Assembly: GCA_940337035.1 (NCBI GenBank)
Contig: CALNHX010005206.1
Location: 1 to 64,000 of the forward strand
Source of the DNA: Agriotes lineatus
Lineage: Eukaryota > Arthropoda > Insecta > Coleoptera > Elateridae
Length of the DNA stretch: 64,000 nt
Reading direction: 5' to 3'
In this document: positions 1-9,642 of the stretch, in pieces
Layout of the letters: each line of letters starts with the position of its first letter
How positions within the stretch are numbered: the stretch's first letter is position 1
The notes under the pieces: generated by a model
The model's input: the letters and a program-made list of their open reading frames with translations, nothing else
Databases searched by the model: none
Told to the model about the DNA's origin: nothing
Translations under genes and position numbers: made by a program

Positions 1-772
1 CATTTTTAATGATTATTAGAAATTGCCGGTAATGATGTTTATTAAAATTAGACAAATGGCAATTTAAATATACGCCAATATTGAAATAGTTACTACAACG
101 CTCAACAGATGGCACAGCGATACGGGGAGCTTCAATCACAGATATTTTTCTAACTTAAGAAGCCGAGTAAAAGACATCAGTGTCGTCTATCAAGGAAGCC
201 GTGTGTCAGAGCAGCGAAATTGATTCATTATCCAATAGATGGCGACTGTCTAATGTCACTTGACAATGTCGCCAATATTACGCTCAAAAATCCCTAGATT
301 GCAATGCCTAATATTTTTAGTATCCGAAATTTAGAATTTCTATAAAATCGGCAACTCAAAAGTTGCGCTCGTCATGCCCCAAACTCACACGTGCTACAAC
401 TCGTATAATAATATACTATTAGTTCATTATTTCGTATGTAACTGCTTTAGCTTGGCGTAAATATTTTTAACAAAAGCTTTTCGGCCTTGTTTGCGGCACT
501 ACATATTAGTTCTATTCCTTGTAGACTGAACAAGTACATACGAGTTTAGTGAAGGATTGTATGTATAAAATATTTGTTTTGTACAGGTTAGAATAACGGT
601 GTTTTAGTTTGAAAATAATTGCATAAGGGTTTCAAAACGCAACTTCTTTGTTACTGTTGCATGGTAGAATTCTTTTTTAAATATTTACACTAATTTCGAG
701 TAGGTAACGATAACAAAGCGTTTGCCTTTTGGAACAAAAAAGAGCTTTCACAATTTGCTGGGGAAATATATA
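1..772. other. Gene-free AT-rich DNA
   Basis: No open frame of convincing length or recognisable domain is present on either strand. The stretch lies downstream of the SIRT7 first exon on the minus strand, so it may be intron of that gene. I see no clear transposon ends here. Confidence 0.5.
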
Positions 773-898
773 AACACAAATTTATTACAAACCATTCATA
801 CAAAATCTTTATGTACTTACCAATCTGCACGGTAAAATTCTGCTTTATAGATATTCACACAAGGATTTTGTATGAAATGGTTTGTAATACATTTGTAT
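773..898. repeat. Short inverted repeat, about 36-bp arms
   Basis: The left arm (about 773-810) and right arm (about 861-898) are near-perfect reverse complements sharing ATTACAAACCAT and CATACAAAATC. The loop is about 50 bp. It looks like a small foldback or MITE remnant. No target-site duplication was identified. Confidence 0.6.
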
Positions 899-1109
899 TT
901 GTAGGTTTCACTAGCTTTTAAAATAGCAGCTATCACGAAAACGTCTACAAGGAGCATGTTACTTGAGTTTGCTTTCTTCCATTATTTTCAAATACCGCTA
1001 CTCTAACCTATAAAAATGAACATTTTATGCACACAATAGTTTGGTGACCATGAGCCGCAGGCAATTGTCATAAATCCACAGGTGTGAAAAGTGCTTTTCA
1101 CACGTGTTG

Positions 1110-1720
1110 TACAGGGCGTTTCCTCAAATTTGACAGCTTCTAGCCACTTTATTATTCCAGAGAGAACAAATTGTAGGGTATCATCCAAACCGTCCGAATT
1201 TGCTACGTAAAGAAACAATTGAGCATCACGGGTAAACTTTTTGACTTATTGTATACTTTTTTAATGGAACACCCTATATATTATGTGTTTATTGGATAGC
1301 GCTTAAAATTCTCTTTTCAAAAATATATGTTGCCTATAATTACTTCATCCATTGTTGAACACCCGCTATTAAAGAATCAAAATATTACTAATTTACTATA
1401 TGAAATAAATCACAGTATTAGTAATATTTTGATTCTTTAATAGCGGATATTTCAACAATGGATGAAGTATTTATAGGCAATCTATATATTTTTGAAAAGA
1501 GAATTTTAAGCGCTATCCAATAAACACATAATATATAGGGTGTTCCATTAAAAAAAGTACACAATAAGTCAAAAAGTTCACCCGTGATGCTCAATTGTTT
1601 CTTTAAGTAGCAAATTCGGACGGTTTGGATGATACCCTACAATTTATATCTGAACAATTTTTTTCTATCAGGAATAATAAAGTCGCTAGAAGCTGTCAAA
1701 ATTTGAGGAAACACCCTGTA
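1110..1720. mobile_element. Foldback MITE with about 285-bp arms
   Basis: The two halves (1110-1392 and 1417-1720) are reverse complements along almost their whole length, with a loop of about 24 bp. The ends read TACAGGGCGTTTCC and GGAAACACCCTGTA, so a TA dinucleotide sits at each border, as expected for a TA-targeting DNA transposon. The right arm carries about 20 bp of extra sequence near 1650-1675. There is no coding capacity, so this is a non-autonomous element. The superfamily is a guess (Tc1/mariner-like by target). Confidence 0.75.
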
Positions 1721-2099
1721 CAGTATAATTTTTCTCCGTCTGCAAGCTTCTGCAGATTTCAAATATATGCGTGAATTGAAGCCTGCGACATCAATGTCGC
1801 ACGCTGTTTGAAATGTAAGATTTTCCAAGTTAATTTGGAGTGCTTTTTTGGCTATTTTCAGAGCAGCCGTAGAAAAAAAATATTTACACCAATTTACAGC
1901 AACCAATTACGTACGAAATAATCACAGAACAAACGTTTTTATCTGTAAATGTGCACCAAGCACGTTGAATCTCAAACAATGCAAATGCCTAGAGAGGGTT
2001 TTATCACGTACCGCTGAATATAAATAGAGATACATACACTGTCGCGTGCAAAACTGCTTTGCATTATCACGGGATAATTTTGTAAGGTTAATTACATCA

Positions 2100-2680
2100 C
2101 GCATCACAGAAAATAAACAGGAAGCCGCATTTGTAAGAAATCCGTGCGATCGCGATGGGTTTTCAAAATGGCGGATGGTTGTTTCCTTTTGGCAGTGGCG
2201 TATCATATCGAGAGGGTGCATGTGCAGCAAACAATTTCAACATTTTTATTAAGTGCACTTTACACTATGTGATTTATGACTACATGTGAGTTTGTGTGAC
2301 TTCAGTCACTGTCTGTAGTTTAAATTGCTTCCTCAGATTGTGTGATTACAAATAATGACCCCATTATACGTTCCCTTCTATGCCCATGACTATTGTTGTG
2401 TACAAGTACGTATGACAAGTGACATGTTCAGAGAAATTATCTGTGTATTTGAAGTGAAAAGTAATATTAATACTTACTGATGGAATATAATGCCCAAAGT
2501 CCTGGTATTTGGGGTCTGAGAACAGCCAAAATTAGTCTCAAACTAACTAAAACCCACAACTGTCAAACCGGTATCACACCTTATTAGTCATACATGGGTT
2601 TTCAAAATGGCCGTTTCCGTCGCCTAGATGTTACAGCCAATTTAAATAAAATGCGCCTTCCTGTCTATTTTCTGTTCTAA
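2100..2680. repeat. Decayed inverted-repeat element
   Basis: The segment 2103-2132 (CACAGAAAATAAACAGGAAG and onward) is matched in reverse complement by about 2646-2676. A TTTTCAAAATGGC motif lies inside each flank (near 2160 and 2599). The arms are short and diverged. This is probably an old foldback transposon. No target-site duplication was seen. Confidence 0.35.
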
Positions 2681-3742
2681 GATTTTAACCAATGCTGCAC
2701 GACTGTAGTCACGTGATAATTTTAATATTATTCTGCAATTTGTTTATTTAATTAAACTATCAAGATTATACATTGCATGCTTCTATTTGTAATAATGTAG
2801 TCAGTATAACAAATAGTTTTAACTTATACTACTTTTGGCAACAAAAAAATTAAAGTAGATACCTCTATTATTGCTGTTACGTGTTAGAAAATATGAATTT
2901 GCTAATAATGTGCCCTCGAAAGAAAAAGTAATAATAACAGAAGAAACAAATATACAGCAATTATTATGTAACATTTAGAAAAATGTTGTTATACAAGCAG
3001 AAAAAATCGTGTAGCATTTCAAAGGTAAAAAAAGTAAACAAAAAAATTTAAAGGATACCTACAAAATAAAACAAATAATAAATTTAATGAGTATAAAGAA
3101 CTGTGGAAAAAAGATTCAAGAGATGGTTAAAGCACAAAAAATTTGGTGATGTCTCACACTTTTCTATAAGACAAAAAATGAAATTATGGAATGGTGAAGA
3201 GTATATTTTTTGAAGTTACTACTAAATAAACACAGAAGAACAAACAAAAGATGAAATAGAAGTTAATATACTGTTGTGAAAAAATGTAGAACCCCTAGAC
3301 AATAGCACGCTACATGAAATCGAATTGAAATGAATAGAAAACACAATAAAAACGGTAAAACCACAAATAATTTGGGAAGTTTGTTAGAAAACACAGAAAA
3401 AGGCGGACGTACCAGATGTTGGCTTCACACCTAACGCTAGATGAGTTCACCGTAGTTGAATTCAACTTTGTAATTTTCTTCAATCAAAAATTATAACCAA
3501 GTTTTTATATTTTTCTTTTTTCTACGATCGTGTCAAAATTACAACTTTTTGCACTGTTTCTAGTGTCAAAAGCGACGTTTGTAGCACTCTTAATATTAGC
3601 GCCCAAAATACGTCTTATTCATACGTTGCCATTGGCGGCGTCAATTTTAATGTCAACATAACCTAGAATCTCTAACGCAATGTGACGGAAAATGTGTCAC
3701 CGAACTAAGTTTTTATATTTCTGTTACGATCGTAGAAAAAAT
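2681..3742. other. Gene-free stretch, strongly A-rich on the plus strand
   Basis: From about 2860 to 3410 the plus strand is strikingly A-rich and G-poor with no long open frame. The composition resembles a heavily mutated LINE coding region, but no motif is clear enough to call one. From 3420 to 3740 there are scattered short repeats only. Confidence 0.35.
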
Positions 3743-3880
3743 AGCGTATGATACACGTGTATATAAGCCATAAAAGCACTAGCGACGTTAAAAGCACTCC
3801 GCTAGCGCGTCGTGCTCTTAAACTCGTCGCACGTGCTTTAAAGGCGTACTTATACACTTGTATCATAATATACTATTTCT
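3743..3880. repeat. Small foldback element
   Basis: The left part (about 3745-3772, GATACACGTGTATATAAGCC) is matched in reverse complement by about 3844-3875 (CTTATACACTTGTATCATAA). Between the arms lie repeated AAAGCAC and TCGTCG motifs. It is a short hairpin-type repeat without coding capacity. Confidence 0.45.
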
Positions 3881-3934
3881 GTCGATTAGGTAAATATGCA
3901 AATTATAACATTGTTATAAACATTTGCATATATG

Positions 3935-4365
3935 TATATGAACACCCAGCATTTTCTGGCTTAATGTGCCTTGCACCTTGTGAAGTCGAGCAAAAACCCG
4001 CGCGATGGCCATGCTCTTTGGTGGCTCGTGTTGTTTGAGTATCTTGAGAACGAGGATACTTAGGCAGATTTGGCCGTTTTGCTGTTTGTGCATCCATATT
4101 CACTAACGTTTCGCAAGACCTTGCAGCTTGCATCATCAGAGTGAAAGTGCGACTTTCACTCTGATGATGCAAGCTGCAAGGTCTTGCGAAACGTTAGTGA
4201 ATATGGATGCACAAACAGCAAAACGGCCAAATCTGCCTAAGTATCCTCGTTCTCAAGATACTCAAACAACACGAGCCACCAAAGAGCATGGCCATCGCGC
4301 GGGTTTTTGCTCGACTTCACAAGGTGCAAGGCACATTAAGCCAGAAAATGCTGGGTGTTCATATA
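3935..4365. repeat. Near-perfect palindrome: 214-bp arms, 3-nt loop
   Basis: Positions 3935-4148 and 4152-4365 are almost exact reverse complements separated only by GCG at 4149-4151. Opposite-strand frames in the arms therefore encode nearly the same peptide, which explains the long but meaningless ORFs here. A 13-bp direct repeat (CATTTGCATATAT at 3921 and 4442) lies outside the palindrome and might mark an insertion footprint. The near-absence of mismatches implies a recent origin, ongoing arm-to-arm conversion, or an assembly fold-back. Confidence 0.85.
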
Positions 4366-4453
4366 CAAATACTACGCGGTCTAAGCCGAAATTCTATGCT
4401 AAGGAGAATAATTCGAGTAACCGCGAAAGCCTCAAACAATACATTTGCATATA

Positions 4454-4958
4454 TTACAGGGTGTTATGGAAGTCCACGTAATAATTTTAATCAATGATAG
4501 AGCTCACCAAACTGAAAACTTTACTATGTATCGTTTTTCTTTTAATCGTCTTATTTTTTCAATCACTTATCTTCCCTAAATTTGACAAGCCGCTCGGTAA
4601 GCAAGTGTACGTTAAACGTGAATGACACAAGTATACTAAAACTGCAAAGTTTTTGCACAAGAAAATATATGGCCAATAACTTACCTAACTCAAGTGAGCA
4701 GATGTTAACTAAAGGTTTTATCAGTACTTGTGCAGTTTTTGTTGGTTTGCATTTCAAAGATAGGTTTTTGTGTTTTGTGTCAATACATAAAAACATCATT
4801 CCAGAGTGGGTTACATTTTTAGAGTAAAACTGTTTTGAATTTTAACTCGTTTTGGAGGCGTTTCCGAAATAATGATAAATAAAAAAGTTGTTCAGTTTCA
4901 TTTCTCTGCGGTTCTCGGTCACTAAATTTATTACATGGACTTCCATCACACCCTGTAA
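4454..4958. mobile_element. Non-autonomous TIR element (about 505 bp)
   Basis: Terminal inverted repeats of about 28 bp with a few mismatches: TTACAGGGTGTTATGGAAGT at the left end and its reverse complement ending CACACCCTGTAA at the right. Possible short T/A-rich target duplication, not decisive. There are no transposase motifs in the interior. The start motif resembles that of the 1110-1720 foldback (TACAGGGYGTT), so the two may be related families. Confidence 0.65.
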
Positions 4959-5348
4959 ATTTTTTTGACGTTTTGAACAAATCTGGCCCGAATTGATGCC
5001 CGACATTGTACAGAATAGAAATAACTGCATGCAAAGTGATGATAACATTTTTCAAAGGTTAGTCGTTCAGCGAATATCATATTAAAAAAAAAAACTTAAT
5101 ACGTTTTGATAAGAATATCAGCACTGAAATTTAAGTGTAGTAAATAAATATAAAATATGAGATTATGTAAACATTTCAATGTGTAATCTAATCATATACC
5201 CTAGAAAATTCAATTTTAATCTATATTTTAACTACAGAAATGCTTTTTAAAATTGGGTAACCAACAGTACAACCTAAAACATTCCATTTGAACTGTTAAA
5301 TTTCAATATGTAATTAACTAAATTACAACATAACAATGGGATACATAC

Positions 5349-5812
5349 CCTATATCTTTCCCTTGTTGCAACCGTGTCCAAATACCGTTTGGTCCCCTGT
5401 AGTCTGGAATTCTAGCCGCTGTGCTAATGCCTGCTCCAGTGTAAACAACCAAATGCTGCGACTGTGCAATAGCCTGCGCAAGAACTTGGCACTTTTGTTT
5501 CATCAAATCCAACGGTTCCTCAAACTCTTCCAGCCTCCGCTTGGCCTCTTCCCGCTTCTTCCACCGCAGTTGCACTTCTTCAACAGCCTCCGAGCACTGC
5601 TGCAACATCTGCTCTTCCTCCAGCGACCGCTGGTCCTCAGCCTTCTGCAAAATCAGAGAGACTCTTTTGATGGAGGCGTTTCGCTCCTCCTTGGCGCACA
5701 GCTTCTTGGACTTCATTGTGTTCCTCCTGGGGAACCTGCAGCCAGCAGCAGCAGTTTCAATGTCTATGTCCATGCTGGTCTCGTCCGCGGTGTCCGGAGT
5801 GGTTACTTCCAT
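5349..5812 (-). CDS. Sirt7: SIRT7-like NAD-dependent deacetylase, first coding exon (partial)
   Basis: This encodes the N-terminus of a class IV sirtuin. Family members are nuclear or nucleolar NAD-dependent deacylases that act on histone H3K18 and other chromatin and rDNA substrates. The chosen start at 5812 begins MEVTTPDTADE; an upstream in-frame ATG at 5896 is possible but gives a less typical leader. Residues about 35-115 are charged and probably helical or coiled. The NAD-binding signature GAGIS-TAARIPDYRGPNG is at about 126-143 and is clearly SIRT7-type. The exon ends at 5349 with donor GTATGT, in phase 2, shortly after QQGKDIG. No other exon (zinc-binding cysteines, QNCDG catalytic region) can be found down to position 1, so the next intron exceeds 5.3 kb. 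It is divergent from METTL23. Confidence 0.88.
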
Positions 5813-5992
5813 TTTCAATTTGCCTGTCTCTAATAATATACTACGATTTAGACCGGGGAGCACCTCGAATCCGCATAACAGTACCCTCGTAATCACATCC
5901 AGATCACATCATAACATGTAATGCTTGTACGTAAATACGGAAAAAACGTAGGGATTTCGGTGCTGTTTTAGTGATTTTTTGTCTCCCACCAT

Positions 5993-6633
5993 CAGTGTTG
6001 CCAACAACGGCGAAAAGTCGCTAAATCTAGGGTATTTAACAAGTGGTTTAGCTAAAAGAAAATAGGAATTGGCGATTAGCGACTTTTCTAGCGTTTTTGC
6101 TATATTTTAGTTTGAAATTCTAGGGTATTATTCGCAATTTAAAAAAAATATGTAAAAATTTATTAATTTCAATATTTCTAAAGCTACACATACATTTATC
6201 CTCAACAATTTTCGTATACGAAAAAATTTCAAAATATTATTTGCAAATTTGTTATACTGATTAGATTAACGCCTTTGTACGTAACCAGACGGTCATATTT
6301 GCGCTTATGACGCCGGAGATTTGAAATTAGAAACTGAAGGAGCTTTATCTTTAAATTACTCTTTGCAACGTTTGTACATTGCACAATTTGTTATTGTCAA
6401 TTGTAATCACTTGGTACGAAGAATTAGAACGTTAAATTGTTTTTTCCTTAAATAAATAGGTAAGTGTTTATTTTTATATTCATAAGTAGTTTGCGTATTT
6501 CTTTATTCTGTGGAAAAAAATAAATGCTTGATTTTCTAATGTGCGTATTTCGTATTTGGCGACTTTTGATCTGAAAATGGAGACTTTTAGTACCAATTTA
6601 GCGAATACAACTTGCGAAGAGTTGGCAACACTG
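5993..6633. mobile_element. hAT-type MITE with 8-bp target duplication
   Basis: The ends are perfect 13-bp inverted repeats, CAGTGTTGCCAAC. They are flanked by an exact 8-bp direct repeat CCCACCAT (5985-5992 and 6634-6641), the target-site length of hAT transposons. The interior repeats GCTAAAT and GGCGACTTTT-like motifs near both ends and has no transposase. It is 641 bp long and sits in the SIRT7-METTL23 intergenic region. Confidence 0.92.
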
Positions 6634-6639
6634 CCCACC

Positions 6640-6687
6640 ATGTCGTTGGCGGACATGCTGCGGAATTGCCGAATGGAGGATTTGTGA
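6640..6687 (+). CDS. Possible upstream ORF of METTL23 (15 codons)
   Basis: An ATG in a good context (CCCACCATG) opens a 15-codon frame (MSLADMLRNCRMEDL) that ends with TGA at 6685-6687, about 100 bp before the METTL23 start. The ATG straddles the target duplication of the MITE, so it existed before the insertion. Whether it is transcribed is unknown. If it is, it could dampen METTL23 translation. Confidence 0.25.
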   Translation: MSLADMLRNCRMEDL

Positions 6688-6784
6688 GGGTTAGAATTGC
6701 TTTTTGGAAACTCGTGAGGTAAATTTTTATTAATAACTTTTCCTGTGTTGCATAGCAGCTAATCCTAGTGCTTACTTAATCCAA

Positions 6785-6889
6785 ATGTCTGATGGAACAA
6801 CCGAGCAGTTAAAAAAGTTCATATTTTCGTCGAAGTACAACTGTCAAGGTCAGATCCAGGAGGAGAATTTGGAAGTTATCATTCCAGAG
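6785..6889 (+). CDS. Mettl23: METTL23-like methyltransferase, exon 1
   Basis: The first 35 codons (MSDGTTEQLKKF to EVIIPE) end exactly before the donor GTATTT at 6890, in phase 0. The fragment VIIPE corresponds to the conserved RIPEV segment that precedes the methyltransferase fold in METTL23. Translation past the donor becomes unrelated and hits a stop at 7004-7006, which supports splicing. The partner exon is 17928-18512. Confidence 0.8.
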
Positions 6890-7189
6890 GTATTTTCTTT
6901 GATTTTCAAAATCCGTTTCTGTTTGCTCTCTGGTGGTAGCTGTAACTGTATTTGTACTGTCGTAACGTTTTCACAATCGGGCTGTACTTTTTTGAGATTT
7001 TGTTAATGCATAAATAGGCTCGGGAGTAGTGTGATTCACCAAGTAATTATTAACAGAATTAGTAGTGCATACTTTATGTACAACTGCTGCGAAGTTACAA
7101 CCGTGAAGTGTTGCATATTCGTAACTACTTTGCTTTTTCTGTCAGCGTTCCGTTGAAAAATTACCTATATTTGTTCATATACAAAAGTA

Positions 7190-7632
7190 ACTAAGGTCTG
7201 CACATTACCCTTTTGCTGTGACATAACAATTTTCTCTATTTAACTACAAGCAACTGGACGAAACAAAAAATCTGCAGTTTTTGGTCAGGTCCGCTTTAAT
7301 TTTGGCTTGTTTGATAATGCTGTCAATGTGACATTTGTCCAAAATGACAGTTAAATAACGAGCAAGCCCAAAATCTTATTTTAAGCGTTAGGGACTTCTT
7401 CGAAGAGGAAAAACGTCGGATTACATAGGTCAAGAATGTCTTGGTTTGAATAATGTGCTTAAATTAGCATCCCTTACATTAAAGGTTAGGTATATGTCAA
7501 ATTCTTTCAAAAGTCGACTACCCGCGACCTAAATGATCTTTTTGAATTTCAAAGCAATATAAGACATACGTTTTATACGCTATGTTTTGTTATTTCTGAC
7601 ATCGCAGAAAAAGGGTACTGTGTAGACTTTAC
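7190..7632. mobile_element. Candidate MITE in METTL23 intron
   Basis: Imperfect terminal inverted repeats of about 40 bp: AAGGTCTGCACATTACCCTT on the left is matched in reverse complement near 7590-7630. A second internal inverted repeat (7296-7325 with 7346-7376, sharing TTGGCTTG-type sequence) lies inside. No coding capacity and no clear target duplication. Age and family are uncertain. Confidence 0.4.
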
Positions 7633-8642
7633 TATCCGTTAGCCTTGGCCGATGTATATTTAGCTATATTAACACTTACTGGCAATTTTGTGCTGGTGAC
7701 TAATTGATTAGCAATTAAGATTCTGTTGTTAATGCTTGTTATTCTAACAGTTAACGATTTGCTTATTCAATTTGATGCACAACACAGTTTTTGTTGTCAT
7801 AGTGTGTTCTTTATTTTCACTTTTTATAGCAATGCCCTACAACTTGGTGTATTTAGAATTTCGTATAAATTAATTATTAGTTACGGTTATACATAAATTG
7901 GTGACAATGTGGACTAGATATGATCTATAGTTTAGAAGTTTGTAGAGTTCTTGTAATGACCTTTTAGTATCATGTGATTAAATTATTGTGACATAATTCA
8001 GCAATGTTATGACGTTTTGTAAATTCTACGTTAGGTATGTTACCTTTATGAATATGTGAAACTGAGTATAATTTTAATGCGGTATATTTAAACAAGTAGA
8101 CAGCGTACTTGGACATTAAATATGAGTATATTGATTATAAAATTTACTAGATAAGTAACGCATACTTTTGTACTTTTATCAGTTTATACATCATGATTTT
8201 GTCAAGAGTGTAAAATGGTTCCATTCTGGAAGATCTGTGTCTCGTCCAAGAAAATAAACCCTCACATTTTATATATAAATAAGATTTTAAAAAATGAATT
8301 CCATCAGATTTGTTTGAGGATTAGGTGTATTTTGTAGTACAGTATGCAGACATGTGAACCTTTAAAAATGTTCTCCGGTCACAAAGGCTATTAATAGTTT
8401 TGTGCTGTTCGAAAATTTCATTCTTTTTACTTCCTTTTACGATAAAGGAGGTATTGGATTCACCCTAAAAATTTGAAATTGAGTTTTCAACAGATCTTCA
8501 CGTTTTTGAGTCTCTGAACCCAAAAAACATGTTTTTGTTAATTGGTCTGCCTGTTAGTCTGTGCCTGTCTGTCTGTCTGTGAACAGAATATCTCAAAAAC
8601 GAAAAGAGGTATGGCGTTGAAATGTCATATATAAGTTTTGTG

Positions 8643-9642
8643 TACTACTACGACGGCAAGCTTTTGAAGAAAATTGCATAACTGGAAGGGTGGTGTTTAC
8701 TCTTGTGATTTTTCAGTTTTTTCGAATTTTTCAAAAACGGCTCTGTAACGATTTTTTTTTTAACTTTTCATTTTTAATGTGTATTGATGTGAGATATGTG
8801 ATTTTCAAGTTTGTTTTTTTTTTTTGTTAACTCCTATTTTAAATAGAAGACCCAGTATATTGTTACTTTTCAACTAACTTTCTATTTTGTACGGTTTCTG
8901 TAGAATATGTGATTTTTGAAAATTTTTGACAAATGCTTAAAGTTAAAATCAACATTTTTGGCTAATTATAAGATCACTGTAAGAGGAAGTTGTGTGCGTG
9001 TATCACATCAGATTTTGTAGCATTCAAAAACTAAATAATATTCCTTTGGAAAATGAAAAATATACATTCTGTATATAACATTGCAAATAGCAACTTCATC
9101 AAAATTGTGAATATTAGTAACACGTTTGGGAGCCTGGCTCCATAGCTCAGTGGTTAAGCATTCTGGTTACTGATCTAAGGGTTGAGATATTGATCCCCGA
9201 TCCTGGTTAGGTTTTAAAAAAAATCTGGTGTGATACACTCACACAACTTCCTTTTACAGTGATCTTTTAATTAGCCAAAAATTAGATTTTTAATTTTTAA
9301 CATTTGTCAAAAACTACATATTCTACCAAAATGGTACAAAATAGAGCGTTAGTTCAAAAGACAAATTTTTTCTAAAATTTTAATCTGAATTTAAAAATGT
9401 AATAATATACCGGGTGTTCTATTTAAAATGGGAGTTAATAAAAAAATAGAAAGGAAACCCATTTTAGAGGTATTCAACTGGTAAATCAACTATCTCACAT
9501 CAATACACATTAAAAATTTAATAAAAAATGTAAAGTTTGAAAAAAATCGTTAAAGCCATTTTTGAAAAAATCGAAAAAACTGAAAAATCACAAGACTAAA
9601 CACCTACTTCCGGTTAAGCTTGCTGTCGCATCTAGATAGTAG
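8643..9642. repeat. Large foldback element, about 370-bp and 425-bp arms
   Basis: The left arm (8643-9012) and right arm (9216-9642) are reverse complements over most of their length. Shared blocks include GCAAGCTT, TTGTGATTTTTCAGTTTTTT, AATGTGTATTGATGTGAGAT and GATCACTGTAAGAGGAAGTT. The arms differ by several indels, so the element is older than the 3935-4365 palindrome. The roughly 200-bp loop holds a tRNA-like SINE head. A GTCTGTCTGTCTGT microsatellite lies just outside, at 8563-8580. Confidence 0.75.
9132..9215 (+). mobile_element. tRNA-derived SINE head in the loop of the foldback
   Basis: The stretch contains a good Pol III A box (TAGCTCAGTGGTTA) and a degenerate B box around TTGATCCCCGATCC, followed by an A-rich run. 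It resembles the head of the SINE at 14652. It is not a usable tRNA: the stems do not close and no acceptor stem is visible. It is probably a SINE copy or a SINE-derived part of the surrounding repeat family. Confidence 0.6.

Larger units (their letters stand above)
5813..6784. promoter_or_regulatory. Divergent intergenic region between SIRT7 and METTL23
   Basis: This region separates the two divergent start codons and must hold both core promoters unless untranslated exons exist elsewhere. Without the 641-bp hAT MITE and one copy of its 8-bp duplication it would be only about 320 bp, which suggests a compact bidirectional promoter that was later expanded. No TATA box at a convincing position was identified. 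Confidence 0.45.

Noticed and set aside
2860..3410. A-rich region as a decayed LINE reverse transcriptase
   Set aside because: Composition fits, but no reverse transcriptase motif could be read with confidence in any frame.
3903..4481. Two long ORFs with the same peptide on opposite strands
   Set aside because: They are the two arms of the palindrome read in each direction. The peptide has no recognisable domain.
5336..5921. Plus-strand ORFs opposite the SIRT7 exon
   Set aside because: They are antisense shadows of a clearly conserved sirtuin exon.
9132..9215. Functional tRNA gene
   Set aside because: A and B boxes are present, but the cloverleaf does not form and the flanks show SINE/foldback context.
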